From contig NC_059500.1 of the NCBI RefSeq assembly GCF_018139145.2, forward strand, positions 48,134,072 to 48,198,071: a stretch of DNA of 64,000 bases, in the 5' to 3' direction. The DNA is from Gymnogyps californianus. Lineage: Eukaryota > Chordata > Aves > Accipitriformes > Cathartidae. Under the pieces are notes generated by a model. That model ran no database searches, was not told where the DNA came from, and saw nothing but the letters and a program-made list of their open reading frames with translations. The first letter of the stretch is position 1; each line of letters starts with the position of its first letter. Shown here one piece after another: positions 52,222 to 64,000 of the stretch. Position numbers and translations under genes: made by a program.

Positions 52222-52302
52222 AAGGCCCGAGTCTCAGCTGATGTAAATCAGTCTAGTTGCTCTGCAGAGGGATGCAGGATTATACCAGCTGAACATTGGC
52301 TC
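52222..52302. repeat. Old palindromic amniote repeat
   Basis: The left end reads AAGGCCCGAGTCTCAGCTGA followed by TGTAAATCAG. The right end reads GATTATACCAGCTGAACATT and GGCTC, so the ends are imperfect reverse complements (CTCAGCTG-TGTAAATC against TTATACCAGCTGA). This matches the common amniote repeat with consensus-like ends CAGATCCTCAGCTGGTGTAA. It could be a remnant of a small DNA transposon; I do not assign a family name. Confidence 0.65.
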
Positions 52303-55300
52303 TCATTCTTGATCCTTAATTACTGTCTGCTCCAAAAGACAAAAAGTTACGTGTGAAGCAGGCTTGTTAGGAGACAAAGTACAGCATTTTTATTAACCAC
52401 AAGAGTACACAGATCAACTGGTCTTTGCTTACACTGACATGAGCACATTATTATAGAGTGCAAGCAAGAAGTTTAACACTTAGCCAAGTCACACCATACT
52501 AATGTTAAATCCATCTTACTCCAACACATAAATCTTCCTTTCAAAACATGTGTAACTAATGTCCTCTGAGTGGGATACACTGTTAAGCGCCAAAGTGACT
52601 TGAGACTTTTGGGTAGCCCAGGGTATGCAGCAGCATTGTTCAATTTACAGTGGCAGCAATTTCATGCTACCTTTTCTGAACTCCTTTTCTGCTTTTGTAC
52701 GACATACTAATCTAATCTACAATGTGCTTCAATATAGTTTGGTGACCAATGCATCCTACCTACCAATGAAACCTCTGAGGATTTAGTCAGTTGAGATGCC
52801 CATACCAATGCCAATTTGCATGCCAAGACCAAACACTGAGAGTCACCTCCAAAATTCAGAGGGCAAGCAGCAGCTGCAGAAACTCTCATACTTTCAAGTC
52901 CGAGCTGCATATTTCAAGCATGAAACACGGTGGTTAGAAAATGAGTAGCAGCCAGTTTCAAAGACAGATAGAAGGTAGGAAGGTTTCTGTTAGTTTTTTC
53001 AATTAAAAGTTTTTTAGCAATTACAAACATACTTCTCAATAATCAGAAGATTTGCTATTTCTTGAAGTATCATTGCTTGTATCTCAAAAACTGTGTATTA
53101 CAGAGTTTCTGTCCCCATTTTTTAAGAGACTTTAGTGTTACTGAATAGTAACATATTCACAACCCAGGGCACCAAAGTTCTCTGAATATAAAAGAAATGT
53201 GGCACAAGTATAAAGATATTCTTCTCTGCCATATAGCTTTCACCTAAAGAGAGGATGGATCAAGTCTTGCCTTCTTAATCCCAAACAAAAAGTGCTACTA
53301 ACTTTATTGTCTGTAGGATTTCATTGCATGTTGCGCTGCAGTCAAACTTGTTGTTGTTGGCCTCTTTCTGTAGACTACCTTCAAGGATGCTGATTGATTT
53401 CAAATCTCATTTTAACTTCACTAAGAACTACTTGCATATGTGGAAAACATCCATAATATGTCATGGAAAATTTTTTTTTTCCCCTATTTTTAAAAAAAAA
53501 TTCTGTTCTATATTTGAGGAAGAATCCTAAATGAAAGCTTAGTCAAATTACAGACTGAATTCATTCCTTATTGAATAATTCAGATACTTAATATAAATTC
53601 TGTTGAAACCCACAAGTGTAATGCCTTTCATTTTATAGTTTTCATTTTCTTCCTAATATTTTGTAGCGGAAGGCCATCATCAACTTGTTTCTCATGAGTC
53701 ACTGAACTGCTATAGATGATAATGACTTTTAACCACTATCAGTCAATAGTTAGTTGTGTAAACCTTCAATCTTATTCTGTAAATTATTGCATTTAATTAA
53801 ACAGGATCATTGTACTAGACACAGTCAAGCGAGTCCCAGGTTCTACGATCAGTTTTCATCCTGTCTCTGAGGGTTAAGTACTCTACTCAATAACACAGGA
53901 ATAATCCTCACATTTCCTTACTAATTCCATATTTAGAATGAAGCGCACATCAGGATTTTGGGGAACAAATGTAAGGTGCAGATAGCCAACTGACCAAATG
54001 GATGCAAATCATAATGTAATTTTCAGTATTTTTCAGTCATTTTCAGTCAGTGTTTAAGATGTTGGATGCCTTTTAAAGGGTCTAGCATGCATCACATTGA
54101 GTTTGTGGTATTAGTTAAGAATATGTCAATTTTGGAATATATTCAAAATGAATTCTGTGTGTAGGGGAAGTAACATAAGGTTGTCTGGTTTGATTTATAT
54201 AGGATCGGAACAATTGTGGTCATTGTCTAAATTTGGGGAAAATGAAGGAAACTTAGGTAAAAGTAACAGTAGCTTCTGAATGTTAACATGACCAAAAAAG
54301 GCCGCCACTGAAAGACATCAAGACAATTCCAACTTTTCCAAAAATCTTCCTGTATTACATAAAAGTTGCCAGCCAAATGGAATACAAATGCATCCTTCAG
54401 TCTCAGGAACAGGGAACAAGAGCTCTTACATAAAATGCAGGGAGTTTATGAGAAAAAGAGATGTGCCAACAACCAGCTTTTGGATGATAACATTAAAGAA
54501 CGTGATCAAAATCAGTGGTAACTCCTCCACTGGAAGGTCAGGTGACTTATGCTGGCTGACATTTGATGATGTGTGATGTTGCTAGTAGTTAATCTGCAAT
54601 GATACCTCCAGCCATCAGCAAGACTAAAGACTGAACAATCTTGAACACATAATTATCCTCTTAAATCTCAGAAATGGAGCACGAGTGCTCTTGTTTGCTT
54701 TATTATGTTCTTTGACTTTTCTCCAAATATGAAAAGGTATTTTCCTCAAGGATCATCAGAAACATAGATCAAGTTTAATATTACATAAAATATAACATGC
54801 AGACTAGTATAAGCAGTGTGAAAGACACTAAGCCTCTAGTCTGAAGAAAAGAGTAGCATTCCTGGCTTTTCAGCTGATACATTACATCAAGCAATATAAT
54901 CTCTCCATCAAATAATCTCTCTTCAGTTTCTCTTTTTACAAATAGTAATAAAGTTACCTATCTTCTTTTGTGAGAAGTTAAAGTATTTGTCTATCTATTC
55001 AAGTGTCCTGAGCAACAAATACAGATGAACTTGAATTCTCATACAGGACACAAAGAATGTATTAGAAGAATAACATGACACAAGATGAAACAGCAGACAT
55101 GTAAAGGAACTAGAGATGTAAGTTATTTAAGATTGGGAGAAATAAGGGCAGAGGCAACGAGGCCAGCACTGTCTGCTAGAAGGGTGCTTCTGCCTGATGT
55201 TTTCTAGCACATGGCTGTTTTGTGGATCTTTTTTCATTAGGTATCTTCTGTTCAGTTGCCTACAATTACATGGGATGAGACCGACAACTCTAGTGATTAT

Positions 55301-56863
55301 TCTAGACCCTGGTTCCAAACGTGCACTAATTCTATGTTTTGAGTATCCAAAATCAGGAAAAAAAAAATTTAGCCGGCATCCACACTGCCTGGCCTTAAGG
55401 AAAGCATTCAACCATAACATGTATACTGTAAGAATTGGAAAGATTATTTCTTCTGAATCAGATAATATTTAACAGATATTGCCTTGCTTACAAGTTTTCA
55501 GATATTCCTGACTTCCTTTTTTTTTTTACTCACTTAAAATATACAGATGCTGGTTACTAGTTTTAGGAAAATGAATAATCAGGAAAGAAAAGAAAAACTT
55601 GTTGTAACAGCAATGCAAGAGTAGTTCTTTACATGCCCTTGAGTGTTTGATTTGAAGTGTGATTGCTTTTATTTGAAACATGTGAACAAAGTCCCATTAT
55701 GACCGCAATCCTTTAAGAGCTTTCCAAAATACAAAAAGATTTGTGTGTGTGTGTTCTGCATATACATATGGGGGATACATGAGTTTAGGTACTTTATAGC
55801 ACCTTTACATGTAAATCTATGCACACTATGCAACATTTTGAGCAATTGACTGCTGAACAAGAATTTTCTGGGTTTTGGCAAATGTCCTTTTCCTTTTACA
55901 TCAAGATATCTGTCTTACTAGGCATAAATTGTAACTGCTCTTTTTAAAATGCAAGACGCTTACTTCCTGTGCTTGCTTTGTTCCTTTCTCAACAGTCAAA
56001 CCAAACCAATCCTATCATATGCTAAGCACCAAACTGTCATGAACTCCCAGCAGGCAGAGACACTCATTCAATGTCACAAGGACTGAGCTCTGTACAAGTT
56101 CACTGGCTCACCACACCATCTCTGAAATGACAGAAAAACTGTGCCTTCCAAATGTGACAGCAGTGTGATTGATTTTATGCTGGTAAAGGTGTGCCCACAG
56201 GGTACTCATAAATACACTAATAGCTTGCATATGTGAGGAATAACATTGGTTTCTTTAATTCCTGTGGGAAAGGGAGGGGGAGATTGTATTTTACACATGT
56301 AGACTATTGCTCTACAATTTCCTTTGGTGCCAGATGCTAATATGTTGTGCTTACAGAATGCCTAAAAGGTAACATCTGAAAATTTATAAACATTAAAAAC
56401 ATAGATTTATTTGAAAGGTTAGACATAAATACTACAGGTATACTTCTTTTACCTATACTCAAATGATATGATATCACTGCTTTAGCAAAAACAATTTCTT
56501 TAGCTATTTCAAAGTTTGTATTTATGGTTCCTCCCACCTTTGTTACAGCATGCCATCCTAGGACTATCATACACTCTCTTATCTATGTAGAAGCAATGAT
56601 CATTTTAGCAAATCCACTCCAAATTCTTGTGCATTTCTACTCCAAGGCTACAACAAAGTTCACAGATGTGTTTTTAGGTTCTCCTCTTAAAAGATGACTT
56701 ACAAAATGGAGAGAGACTATGCAAAGAAATGTACGCCACAGAAGTCAGAAAGAGGTTAGTCTTCACAGCTTTAGCCATTTGTTTTTGATGGTATCTTGGT
56801 CCAGACCTCTCATGGCAAGAATGTTTTCTCTTTAGCGCACAAAGTCTGTAGCAAGGTGCCAAA

Positions 56864-56950
56864 GGTCAGATCCTCAGCTGGATTATATCAGTAGTAAGTT
56901 CCACTAACTTATCAAAATTATGCCAGTTAATACTGCTGAAGGTCTGTCGT
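56864..56950. repeat. Old palindromic amniote repeat, second clear copy
   Basis: It starts GGTCAGATCCTCAGCTGGAT, then TATATCAG, and ends with TTATGCCAGTTAATACTGCT and GAAGGTCTG. The left arm and the reverse complement of the right arm align over about 24 bases. It shares the CAGATCCTCAGCTG end with the copy at 52222-52302. Confidence 0.65.
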
Positions 56951-58424
56951 CTTATCATTTGATTGCCATAGAAAATCAAGCACACATTTTGCTCAGCATA
57001 AGTGTATCAAAATAATACTACAGTAGAAGCACTTTTGGGTAAAACAAAGGGTAACATGCAGTACTTCATTTTCTGTGTGAGTCTCTGAAGGCAAATGTTG
57101 GCTCTAACTGGACTGATATACAATTTTCCCACTCATTCAGCCTCCTTGGAAGCAAAGCAGACTTGGGAAGGTCCAAACAAACTTATATGGTAAGATCTAG
57201 AACAGATTTATATTAATCCTATGTAAATTCATGCAGACTTAATGTGAACTATCTTTTGAAACCAGCTTCACAGGACAGTATTTCTTATTTTCCATGATGT
57301 AATTTATTTTGGATGAAATAATACTAAACCTGGAAAAAGCTCAGGAAAAGAGTAAGGGAGAAAGCCGACTGACAAAACTGTTCAGGGAATTGCTTGAGCT
57401 GTTTACAAAATCTGAAACTCAAACCTCCCAGAACACATAGCTCTAGCTAAACCTAGATTTTCTAATATTAACATTCAGTCAGCTCTTTGTACCTTAGACT
57501 AGCATACAGAAGAACCATGGAGAGTATATTCAGCATTACAACACTTCAGTTTCCCTTTATGTTTTTCTTCTATTGTAGTTTTTATAACAAGTATAATGGG
57601 AAGATTTCTTTTGGCAAAGAAGCTGATTAAGTGTTCCATTTAATAACATGATGCAAAGAACGCTTTCTTCAAACAAGGCCCCTGTTCCTTTTCTGACCAA
57701 ATGGAGTTCTGTCAACTCTTTTGTTTGTACATGTACAACCTGTATTGAATCAAATTGAATAATGTAATTACACTACACTGAGGTAAGCCTTTCGGTCATT
57801 AATATTGTAAGAGCCAAACATCTTACCTGCTGTCTTCTTCCAGCTTTACCATCCCCTGTTTCCCAGAAACCACTGCCACAGTAATCACACTGTTCTAAAT
57901 TCAATTTCTTTTGAAACCCATGTCTGCCTCCACAGAAGATAGCCAAGGAAACAAAGACCAAGGTGACTGAGAGCCTGAGGTACCTGAATCAACATCCAGA
58001 TATCATGCATATTTTCATCCTCGTATGATGCAGTGTGGGTACAGCTAGTGTCAGAGCATGTAGATCCATTTGAATGCTGAACCTTGTGTTGCAGTCACAA
58101 AAAATGTGAAATCATAAAATGCAGAAGAAGGATCTCACTCCAGGTACAGGGTCCATCTATTGGTATTGAAACTGAAAACTATTAGCTTTATTCCAAATAC
58201 ATAGTTGTCTGTCAGAGTGTTGTAACAAGTTAGCCAGTTATGTGGTGGTGTTGGAGATGTTGTTAGAAGCAATGGTCTAATCAGTAGGACAAATTTCATC
58301 CTCATGAGCTAATAAGCTCTCTGTAGCAGGTGAACTATAGAATAGTTGAGCAACTCTTGTCCTGTGCAGCTGAAGATGGCTGTGTCCAAGTGTGCTAACC
58401 TAGCACATCAAACACTGTACATAA

Positions 58425-59290
58425 TTTGGAAAAGGCAACCAAAGTTACCTGGAAGTGTTGAGCAAATAGCTCCTGAGAAACTTGTGCCTTGACACCAGCT
58501 CTGTCTTGTTAGGGGCAACGGAGTTTTCTTGTTCACTAGATCTTGACACCAGCTGAATAAAATGAAGTTACTGAGCCAGTAATCCTACAAAGAGAGGCTT
58601 GAGCATAGAAATCAAAGTGACATGCTGGAAATGCTGAGCCAGTAACACCGCAGAAGTCTGGGCTCTGACACAAAACCAGGCAGCTTGAGCAGACAAGGCA
58701 GTAATCCCACCCAAACACACATACACACACTCTCACACGCACACACACACACACCCCCCAAAGAAAAAGAAAGAAAAAAAAAGACAGAAATGCTCTGATA
58801 GTATTTCACTAAGCCCATTTTTGAGACAGGAACCTGTATAGCAGTCTGGCCATTGGCACCAAATGAGCATATCAGTGTAAAACCAGTTCCCCTGCTTATA
58901 CGACCTGTCCCTTGACATCAAACTAGTAAAAAAGAGGTTCTGATGATCCAATGAGTGAAAGGGGTTGTGACATCAGCCCAGTTAGGAATTACTTAGCCAA
59001 AACTTTCTAAAGAAGAGCCTGTGCCTTGGTGTCAAACCAAGACAGAGACATTGGCTCAGAAACATTCAAACTTGGACATTGACCTCAGACAAACAAGAGA
59101 GCATTTCTGAGCCAAGAATTTAAAAGGGGTTTATGGCTTAGCATTATCACAGCAAGGTAGCTGTATTTACAGAATAACCACACAAAAAGCCTGTACTTTG
59201 GCATCAGCCCAGCAATTGAGAATGGCTAAGTCAATGAGCTCAGAGAGGCCTGTTATTTGTCCATCCAGGAATGCTCAGCAGTAGCAATGT
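58425..59290. repeat. Degenerate tandem array, period about 58 bases
   Basis: An anchor resembling CTTGACATCAGCCCAG recurs at about 58489, 58542, 58600, 58664, then, after a CA-repeat interruption, 58849, 58908, 58967, 59023, 59079, 59137, 59197 and 59254. Successive distances are mostly 54-64 bases. A second anchor, CTGAGCCAGTAA-like, recurs in the same register (58571, 58634, 58992, 59053, 59107, 59224). The interruption spans about three periods, so about 14 units are represented. Units are well diverged, so the array is old. The period is not a clear multiple of three and no frame stays open, so a protein repeat is unlikely. I do not recognise the family. Confidence 0.85.
58714..58759 (+). 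repeat. (CA)n microsatellite inside the tandem array
   Basis: Interrupted CA repeat (with AT, TCT and CG variants) ending in a C6 run and passing into an A/G-rich tail to about 58785. It is embedded in the 58-base array and probably grew inside one unit. Confidence 0.9.
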
Positions 59291-61630
59291 GCTGCAAATA
59301 GAGAGACAAAGCTCTCCATCCACCCTCTAACACTGGGGACAGCATAGCTTTTTTAAAAATCTCCCATATCTTCACTGACAGCTGAAATAAAGATTCATGA
59401 AGGTTCAAGGTAAAAGAATCTCAAATGGGGGCAGAAGAAGGAGCAGGTGCTTGATTTCAGGTTTACCCAAACTTCAGAGCCTTTTACTAGTAAAGGGAAC
59501 ATGACTATCTGATGGAAAGTTTGTTCAGGCTGGAAATCCTCTAATTCTCGTCTTTCATGGGAAGTTTTCCTTCTCATATTCCCACTTACCTCCAGCTCCT
59601 CTTCCCTCCTGGATAAGACAAGAGAACCTGTCATTAGCTTGAATTAGTTGGGGAAAGGATGAATTTGTCAGTTTTCTATATGCTTTCACAATAGCAAATT
59701 ACTGACAGAAATAAGGGTGGTGAACGCCACCTAAGTAAATCAGAAATATTTCCCTGTTCCACTCCACCATTTGCACATGCCACACAGCAAGCATACACAT
59801 GCACATATGTACACGCACACATGTGTAGATTATCTTGCCTCTCCTTCATCCTCATACTATGAATCCTGCCCTAACATACAATATGATGCAGTGCACTACA
59901 GCACCTTACACAAAGTAGTATTTACTGACTGCTCCTTCTCTGCTTGATTTAACAAACTCCAGAAATCCTGCAACACTATTATTTTCTGACTTCCATGTAA
60001 TCTGTCCTTTCACTGAACCAACTTTTACACAGAGGTGTACTGGTCTTGGAATCCAAGAAAATAGGTAGCATGGCTAACCTCTGAGTGGTAGAAGTGAAGA
60101 TCAGTTTGCCTATAAAGTCAAAAAGTTATATAACTAGTACGCAGATGCTGTTATCCCTTAACTTCTACCATGTCAACTTCAAAACAGGGCATGATGTATT
60201 CTCATTTTGAGAACGTGGATTTGTGTGTAACTAAAGCTATATTTCAAAGATTTTTAATACAATATTTTGTTCTATATTTCAACAACACTAGCTTAGTGTA
60301 AACAAAACAAAGAAAAAAATCAAAGTTTGAGAATCATTAGTGCCATTGAGAACATAACTTTAAAAGTGAGTTGATGCTCTTCATTCTCATGGTGCTACCT
60401 GGGTCAGTGTCCAGTTTTTAAAAATGGGTTAAGTAGGAATAATTGGTAGATTATATATTTTGATCACCTCAAGATTGCACTTTTTTTGCAGAAGGAACTA
60501 ATATTTATTAGAAACCCACCCTATAGTAATTAAGACCATGTCTAAGAAAACATGTAGTGTCTTAAATAGAAAACGTATTTTTACACTCCAGACCCACCAG
60601 TTGGGAGACCTCTTCTGACTTAACTGATACCACACCAGCTATCACCCAGTCAAGGTTCGTGGGAACAACTGCTGTTCAACACTCGTCTCTGAGGGAAACA
60701 GAGTAGAACCCTTTAGAGGGTTTGCTGCAAAAATGCTTTTTTTGTAGACACTGAAAGGCTGAAATACTCCAGAAAAATATTTACTTTTTCATCTTCAAAA
60801 GAAGTCTGAAGGACAGGAAATCGGTGAATGCCTTCTTTAGCCAAAGTAACGCACAGTAATTACACACTCATCTCCTGTCTAACATTTAGTCATCCCAAAT
60901 TTGTGCATTGTCCCTCCAGCACAGCTAAGAAAAATGATATCTAAGAATAACTGTATGGTATATTTACCATGCTGATAATAAATTCAGTGAAATAAGTGAA
61001 TACTTAGAAGAGGATGTGACTACAGCAAGCAGTACTGAAATGATGATAAAACTACTTTTTTCAAACAAAGGCACATCCAACATATCTGAATCTGCAGGAT
61101 TACTGATAATTTCTTCGGTCTGATATTGCAGTCCTTCATTCTGGGTTCATTCTCATTAGTCCCAGCACTGCAATCAGATTGATTCAGATCCGCCGTGTCC
61201 ATATGAGGTGGGGCTTCATACAGGTATCAGTTCTCCCCTGGACTAGGAAGCAGGTTGATTACCTCATTAAGAATCAGGCACTGTATTAGTGCTCTGGTAT
61301 TTTATGCAAATACACTGATTTGTAACTCATCAGAGAATATGAGTGCCTTTATTTCAGCACAGGAGTATGCGCATTTGTGGGAGAGACGAAGACGTGGGAG
61401 GACTAACAGAAAATGTTAAGGTCAAAGGTAAGTGAGGTGACAGACATTCCCAAATCATTAAGAAAAAAGCCCTGCCACTGTTTTCTTAGGACTCCTTTCT
61501 CATGCCATATGTTGTTAGTTAGCAGCTCTGAATGTGGCAAGCATCAGAAAAAGCGAAATGTCAGCCAAGTTCTGCTTAGTGGTAAAGTCAAAACAATAGC
61601 CAAAATGGCATTCTTAGAAGCTAGGAACCC

Positions 61631-61653
61631 TTTTTTGTTTGTTTGTTTGTTTT
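61631..61653 (+). repeat. (GTTT)n tetranucleotide microsatellite
   Basis: TTTTTTGTTTGTTTGTTTGT followed by TTT: four GTTT units flanked by T runs. Confidence 0.85.
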
Positions 61654-63009
61654 AAATGTAATTAATAGTTTTCTGCTTACTGCAAGAACTGCAGCCAGTG
61701 ATTAAAGAAGCTATGCTTCTTTAAAAGGACTGACAACCCTAGATCCATTTTCATTACAATATTTTTTTAACAATTCATCTTTGCTTCTGAAGTATCCTGA
61801 GGTGCTTCAGTAAAGAAGCCATTCTATATACAAAATGGTATTATGTGTCTCTCTTTTATTACACCAAAAATGGAGCAAAGTCTATAAGGGCTAATCTTCT
61901 GGCTTTTACTCAGACAAAATTTCTCCTGCCACCGACAAAAGACTTATTTTCTGGATATGGCTTATGCAACAGCTATTAATTTCATTAGGACAACTAGAAG
62001 TCTGATCTTGGGTTTAGAGAATTGAATGACTTCATTCTGTTAAAACTTTAACAGAGGAAACATCATGTTCTTTACATAATACAAGATCAAACTCTCCAAA
62101 TGAGCTTAAAGGCCTCTAAAAATTGCACCTGCTATTTTCTGCAATATTTAAAACCTGGTATAGTATACATGAAATACACTATGAGAAACTTAGGTGGTAA
62201 AAAAATTGTGTCTAAGTTGCAAACAAGCTTGGACCTTGACAAGCATGGGGTATAACACTAATGATAATTACAAACACATAGAATAAATGCAGAAATGTAC
62301 TGTGTTTCACAAATACAGGTCAGCATGAAAGTTACTCAAAACACCACTTCAAAACACCACTTGAAATTACCATCCAAACAAACAGAAATAAAAACAAATT
62401 AAAAAATTTCCCTATGGTACTTATTAAAAAATCAGTTTCAATAATCCCATTCAATCAATGAAATTATGTTTTTGCCTAAGATAACATGATACTGTTCTTG
62501 CATAATCAGAACCATAGAACAAGATGTGCTCTGTTACACTGTAAGGTCCCTCCTGGGTATTGGTTCAAATACTCCTTCCCAATCATTGCTACGAAGATGA
62601 CATCAGATCCTGACTTTTTTAAGAGATCCTATGTTATCCATGCCAAAATAAAAAGGTAAGTTAAAAAAAAAAGCAGAAGAGCAAGAGGAATTCATACGAG
62701 GAGAAAAAGAGATTAAAAAAATTCAGGCTTATTAATTGTTTTGTTTTATTGGTTCATCTGTTAAAAATATATCATAAATTTGAACTTGATATGAGGACAC
62801 TCATTTGTTCTAATTTCCATTTTAACCTGTTCGTCTTGGTCTTAACTCCATAATAGATACATACAGTACAAGAATATTGGGACTCAAAACATTTCATGAA
62901 TATGAAGTAAAACTGTTCTCACTGAAATATTGATTCAGAAGTGCCACAAATTACCCTTTTGTTCCACAGGATATATTGACCAAAGAAAATTACTGGTCCT
63001 ATGACATAA

Positions 63010-63090
63010 AAGAAGGGTCACTTCTCTGGGACTTCATCCTGCATCCGTTCAAATCAATGAAACAGTTGTCATTGACTACAGTACTGTAAA
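63010..63090. repeat. Decayed old amniote repeat fragment
   Basis: It contains CTTCATCCTGCATCC, TTCAAATCAATGAAACAG and GTCATTGACTACAGTA. This is the widely seen wording TGCATCCATTGAAGTCAATGG...CCATTGACTTCAGTG of old sauropsid repeats. Confidence 0.5.
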
Positions 63091-63426
63091 GGCTTCACGT
63101 GTGCTCTAGATTGTCTCTTACTTTTATACATATTCTGATTCATTTTTTTTCTGTGTGAGTGGAAACAAAGAGTCAGGGTTGCACTCATAAATGAACGTTC
63201 TCCTCCTGAAAAAAACCCCACAGAAACACCTGCCTAATATGTTTGTGTTGACTTTAAAAAAAAAAAAATCACAAGTAGAAATATGTTGAATCTGTTTTAG
63301 TCAAGGGACAGTGGAGCTGTAAGTGCCCAGGGGTAAGTAAAGATAGAATAATTCAGATCTGGTGTGAATTTTGGGTGCAGAGCTGGAATTTAGATTTCCA
63401 AATTGATAATAATCTTGAAAAGAATT

Positions 63427-63434
63427 GGGGGGGG
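63427..63434 (+). repeat. Poly(G) run
   Basis: Eight consecutive G followed by AGGG. Confidence 0.85.
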
Positions 63435-64000
63435 AGGGTAATGAAGGGAGTGTGTGTTTGATGCGATGTATAGCAATGGGTTTGGCAAATGGAAATGTTA
63501 ATACCTTATAGTTCAGGGTGACCGTTTTCTTTATTCAGCCTTTAAGTGTCCACATGCCTCTAATCACTGGCCCTTCTTTGCATCCGCGATAACCCAGAAA
63601 ACATTCCCATAGCCACAACAGATCCTGTGGCTTTTAAAAGTAGCACTGATCAGCTCTCAAGTCTTGGCAGCAAACAGAGCTGCTGAATCCTGGACTTTCC
63701 AATAACTCCCACTGGCTCCTGTGGTGAAGAACTAACTCTTTGACACCTGCAAACAGTGAAGAAAGCTGGGAGCTCACTATCAGTAATTACCCACATTAGG
63801 ATTTAAAGAAAAGAAAAGGATGGAGAAAGGAGGTGCACGTTACCAAAAAATACTAAAATAAGCCACACTTCCTTAGCATATATAGCATATAACTAATAAC
63901 TGAGGGGAGAGAGAGCCTACAATGACAGCATCACTCCAATTTGCAAAGGTATCTTACAGTTCTCAGAAAGCTGAGAGAAGGTCAGCTCCAAAGAGAACAA

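Larger units (their letters stand above)
51514..58424. other. AT-rich non-coding stretch with old repeats
   Basis: I see no supported gene. It contains two copies of an old palindromic repeat (52222-52302 and 56864-56950), a possible but unconvincing terminal-exon signal at 51834-51910 and exon-like signals on both strands near 57827-57960. Confidence 0.55.
59291..64000. other. AT-rich non-coding stretch
   Basis: I see no supported gene to the end of the window. It holds CA/TG-rich sequence at about 59795-59827, a (GTTT)n run at 61631-61653, an old repeat fragment at 63010-63090, an A run near 63255-63267 and a G8 run at 63427-63434. Confidence 0.55.

Noticed and set aside
58536..58951. Minus frames with Cys/Val repeats.
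   Set aside because: They are translations of the CA microsatellite strand.
1..64000. CRISPR arrays, prokaryotic operons, rRNA genes, full-length retroviral genes.
   Set aside because: None seen. The repeats present are CR1, microsatellites, old interspersed fragments and one degenerate minisatellite.

Overview
This is vertebrate nuclear DNA, almost certainly from a bird. The clearest evidence is two CR1 non-LTR retrotransposon copies in the usual avian form. Both are 5'-truncated or internally deleted, end in short ATTCTATG-type 3' terminal repeats, and still carry recognisable remnants of the reverse-transcriptase C-terminus. The rest is AT-rich and gene-poor. It has short random open frames on all strands, scattered microsatellites and homopolymers, and decayed interspersed repeats. 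It looks like intronic or intergenic DNA. There are no bacterial genes, CRISPR arrays, rRNAs or convincing tRNAs. Most open frames, including those of 120 to 151 codons, are chance openings in pyrimidine-rich or GC-elevated patches.

The best gene evidence is on the minus strand near 23.8-24.2 kb. A compact CpG-rich island contains an ATG in a strong Kozak context. It is followed by 19 codons reading as a secretory signal peptide (MEGCRWTTAGTLLLASLVL) and then a good splice donor (GTAAAT). This looks like the promoter and first coding exon of a secreted or membrane protein transcribed leftward. If so, 1-23834 is its first intron or includes downstream exons that I could not recognise, and I cannot name the gene. 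A second, weaker candidate is a plus-strand terminal exon at 42069-42163. It has a long polypyrimidine tract, an open charged reading frame, a stop and an AATAAA about 80 bases later.

Layout: 1-23834 is AT-rich, putatively intronic, with a pair of related dispersed repeats (8389-8576 and 14675-14876) and a homopurine tract (16330-16471). 23835-24230 is the island and putative first exon. 24231-42068 is mostly featureless, with CR1 copy 1 (26653-27153), a GC-elevated block (37790-38215) and a small GC-rich membrane-protein-like ORF (39803-39952). 42069-42250 is the putative terminal exon. 47625-49230 is CR1 copy 2, carrying both an endonuclease/linker segment and a 3' segment with the core missing. 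Several copies of an old palindromic repeat occur throughout. 58425-59290 is a degenerate tandem array with a period of about 58 bases, interrupted by a CA microsatellite. The remainder to 64000 is AT-rich sequence with nothing recognisable.

No set of genes working together can be read from this window. The most unusual items are the 58-base array, the dispersed repeat pair, the unidentified signal-peptide exon and the small PMP3-like ORF.
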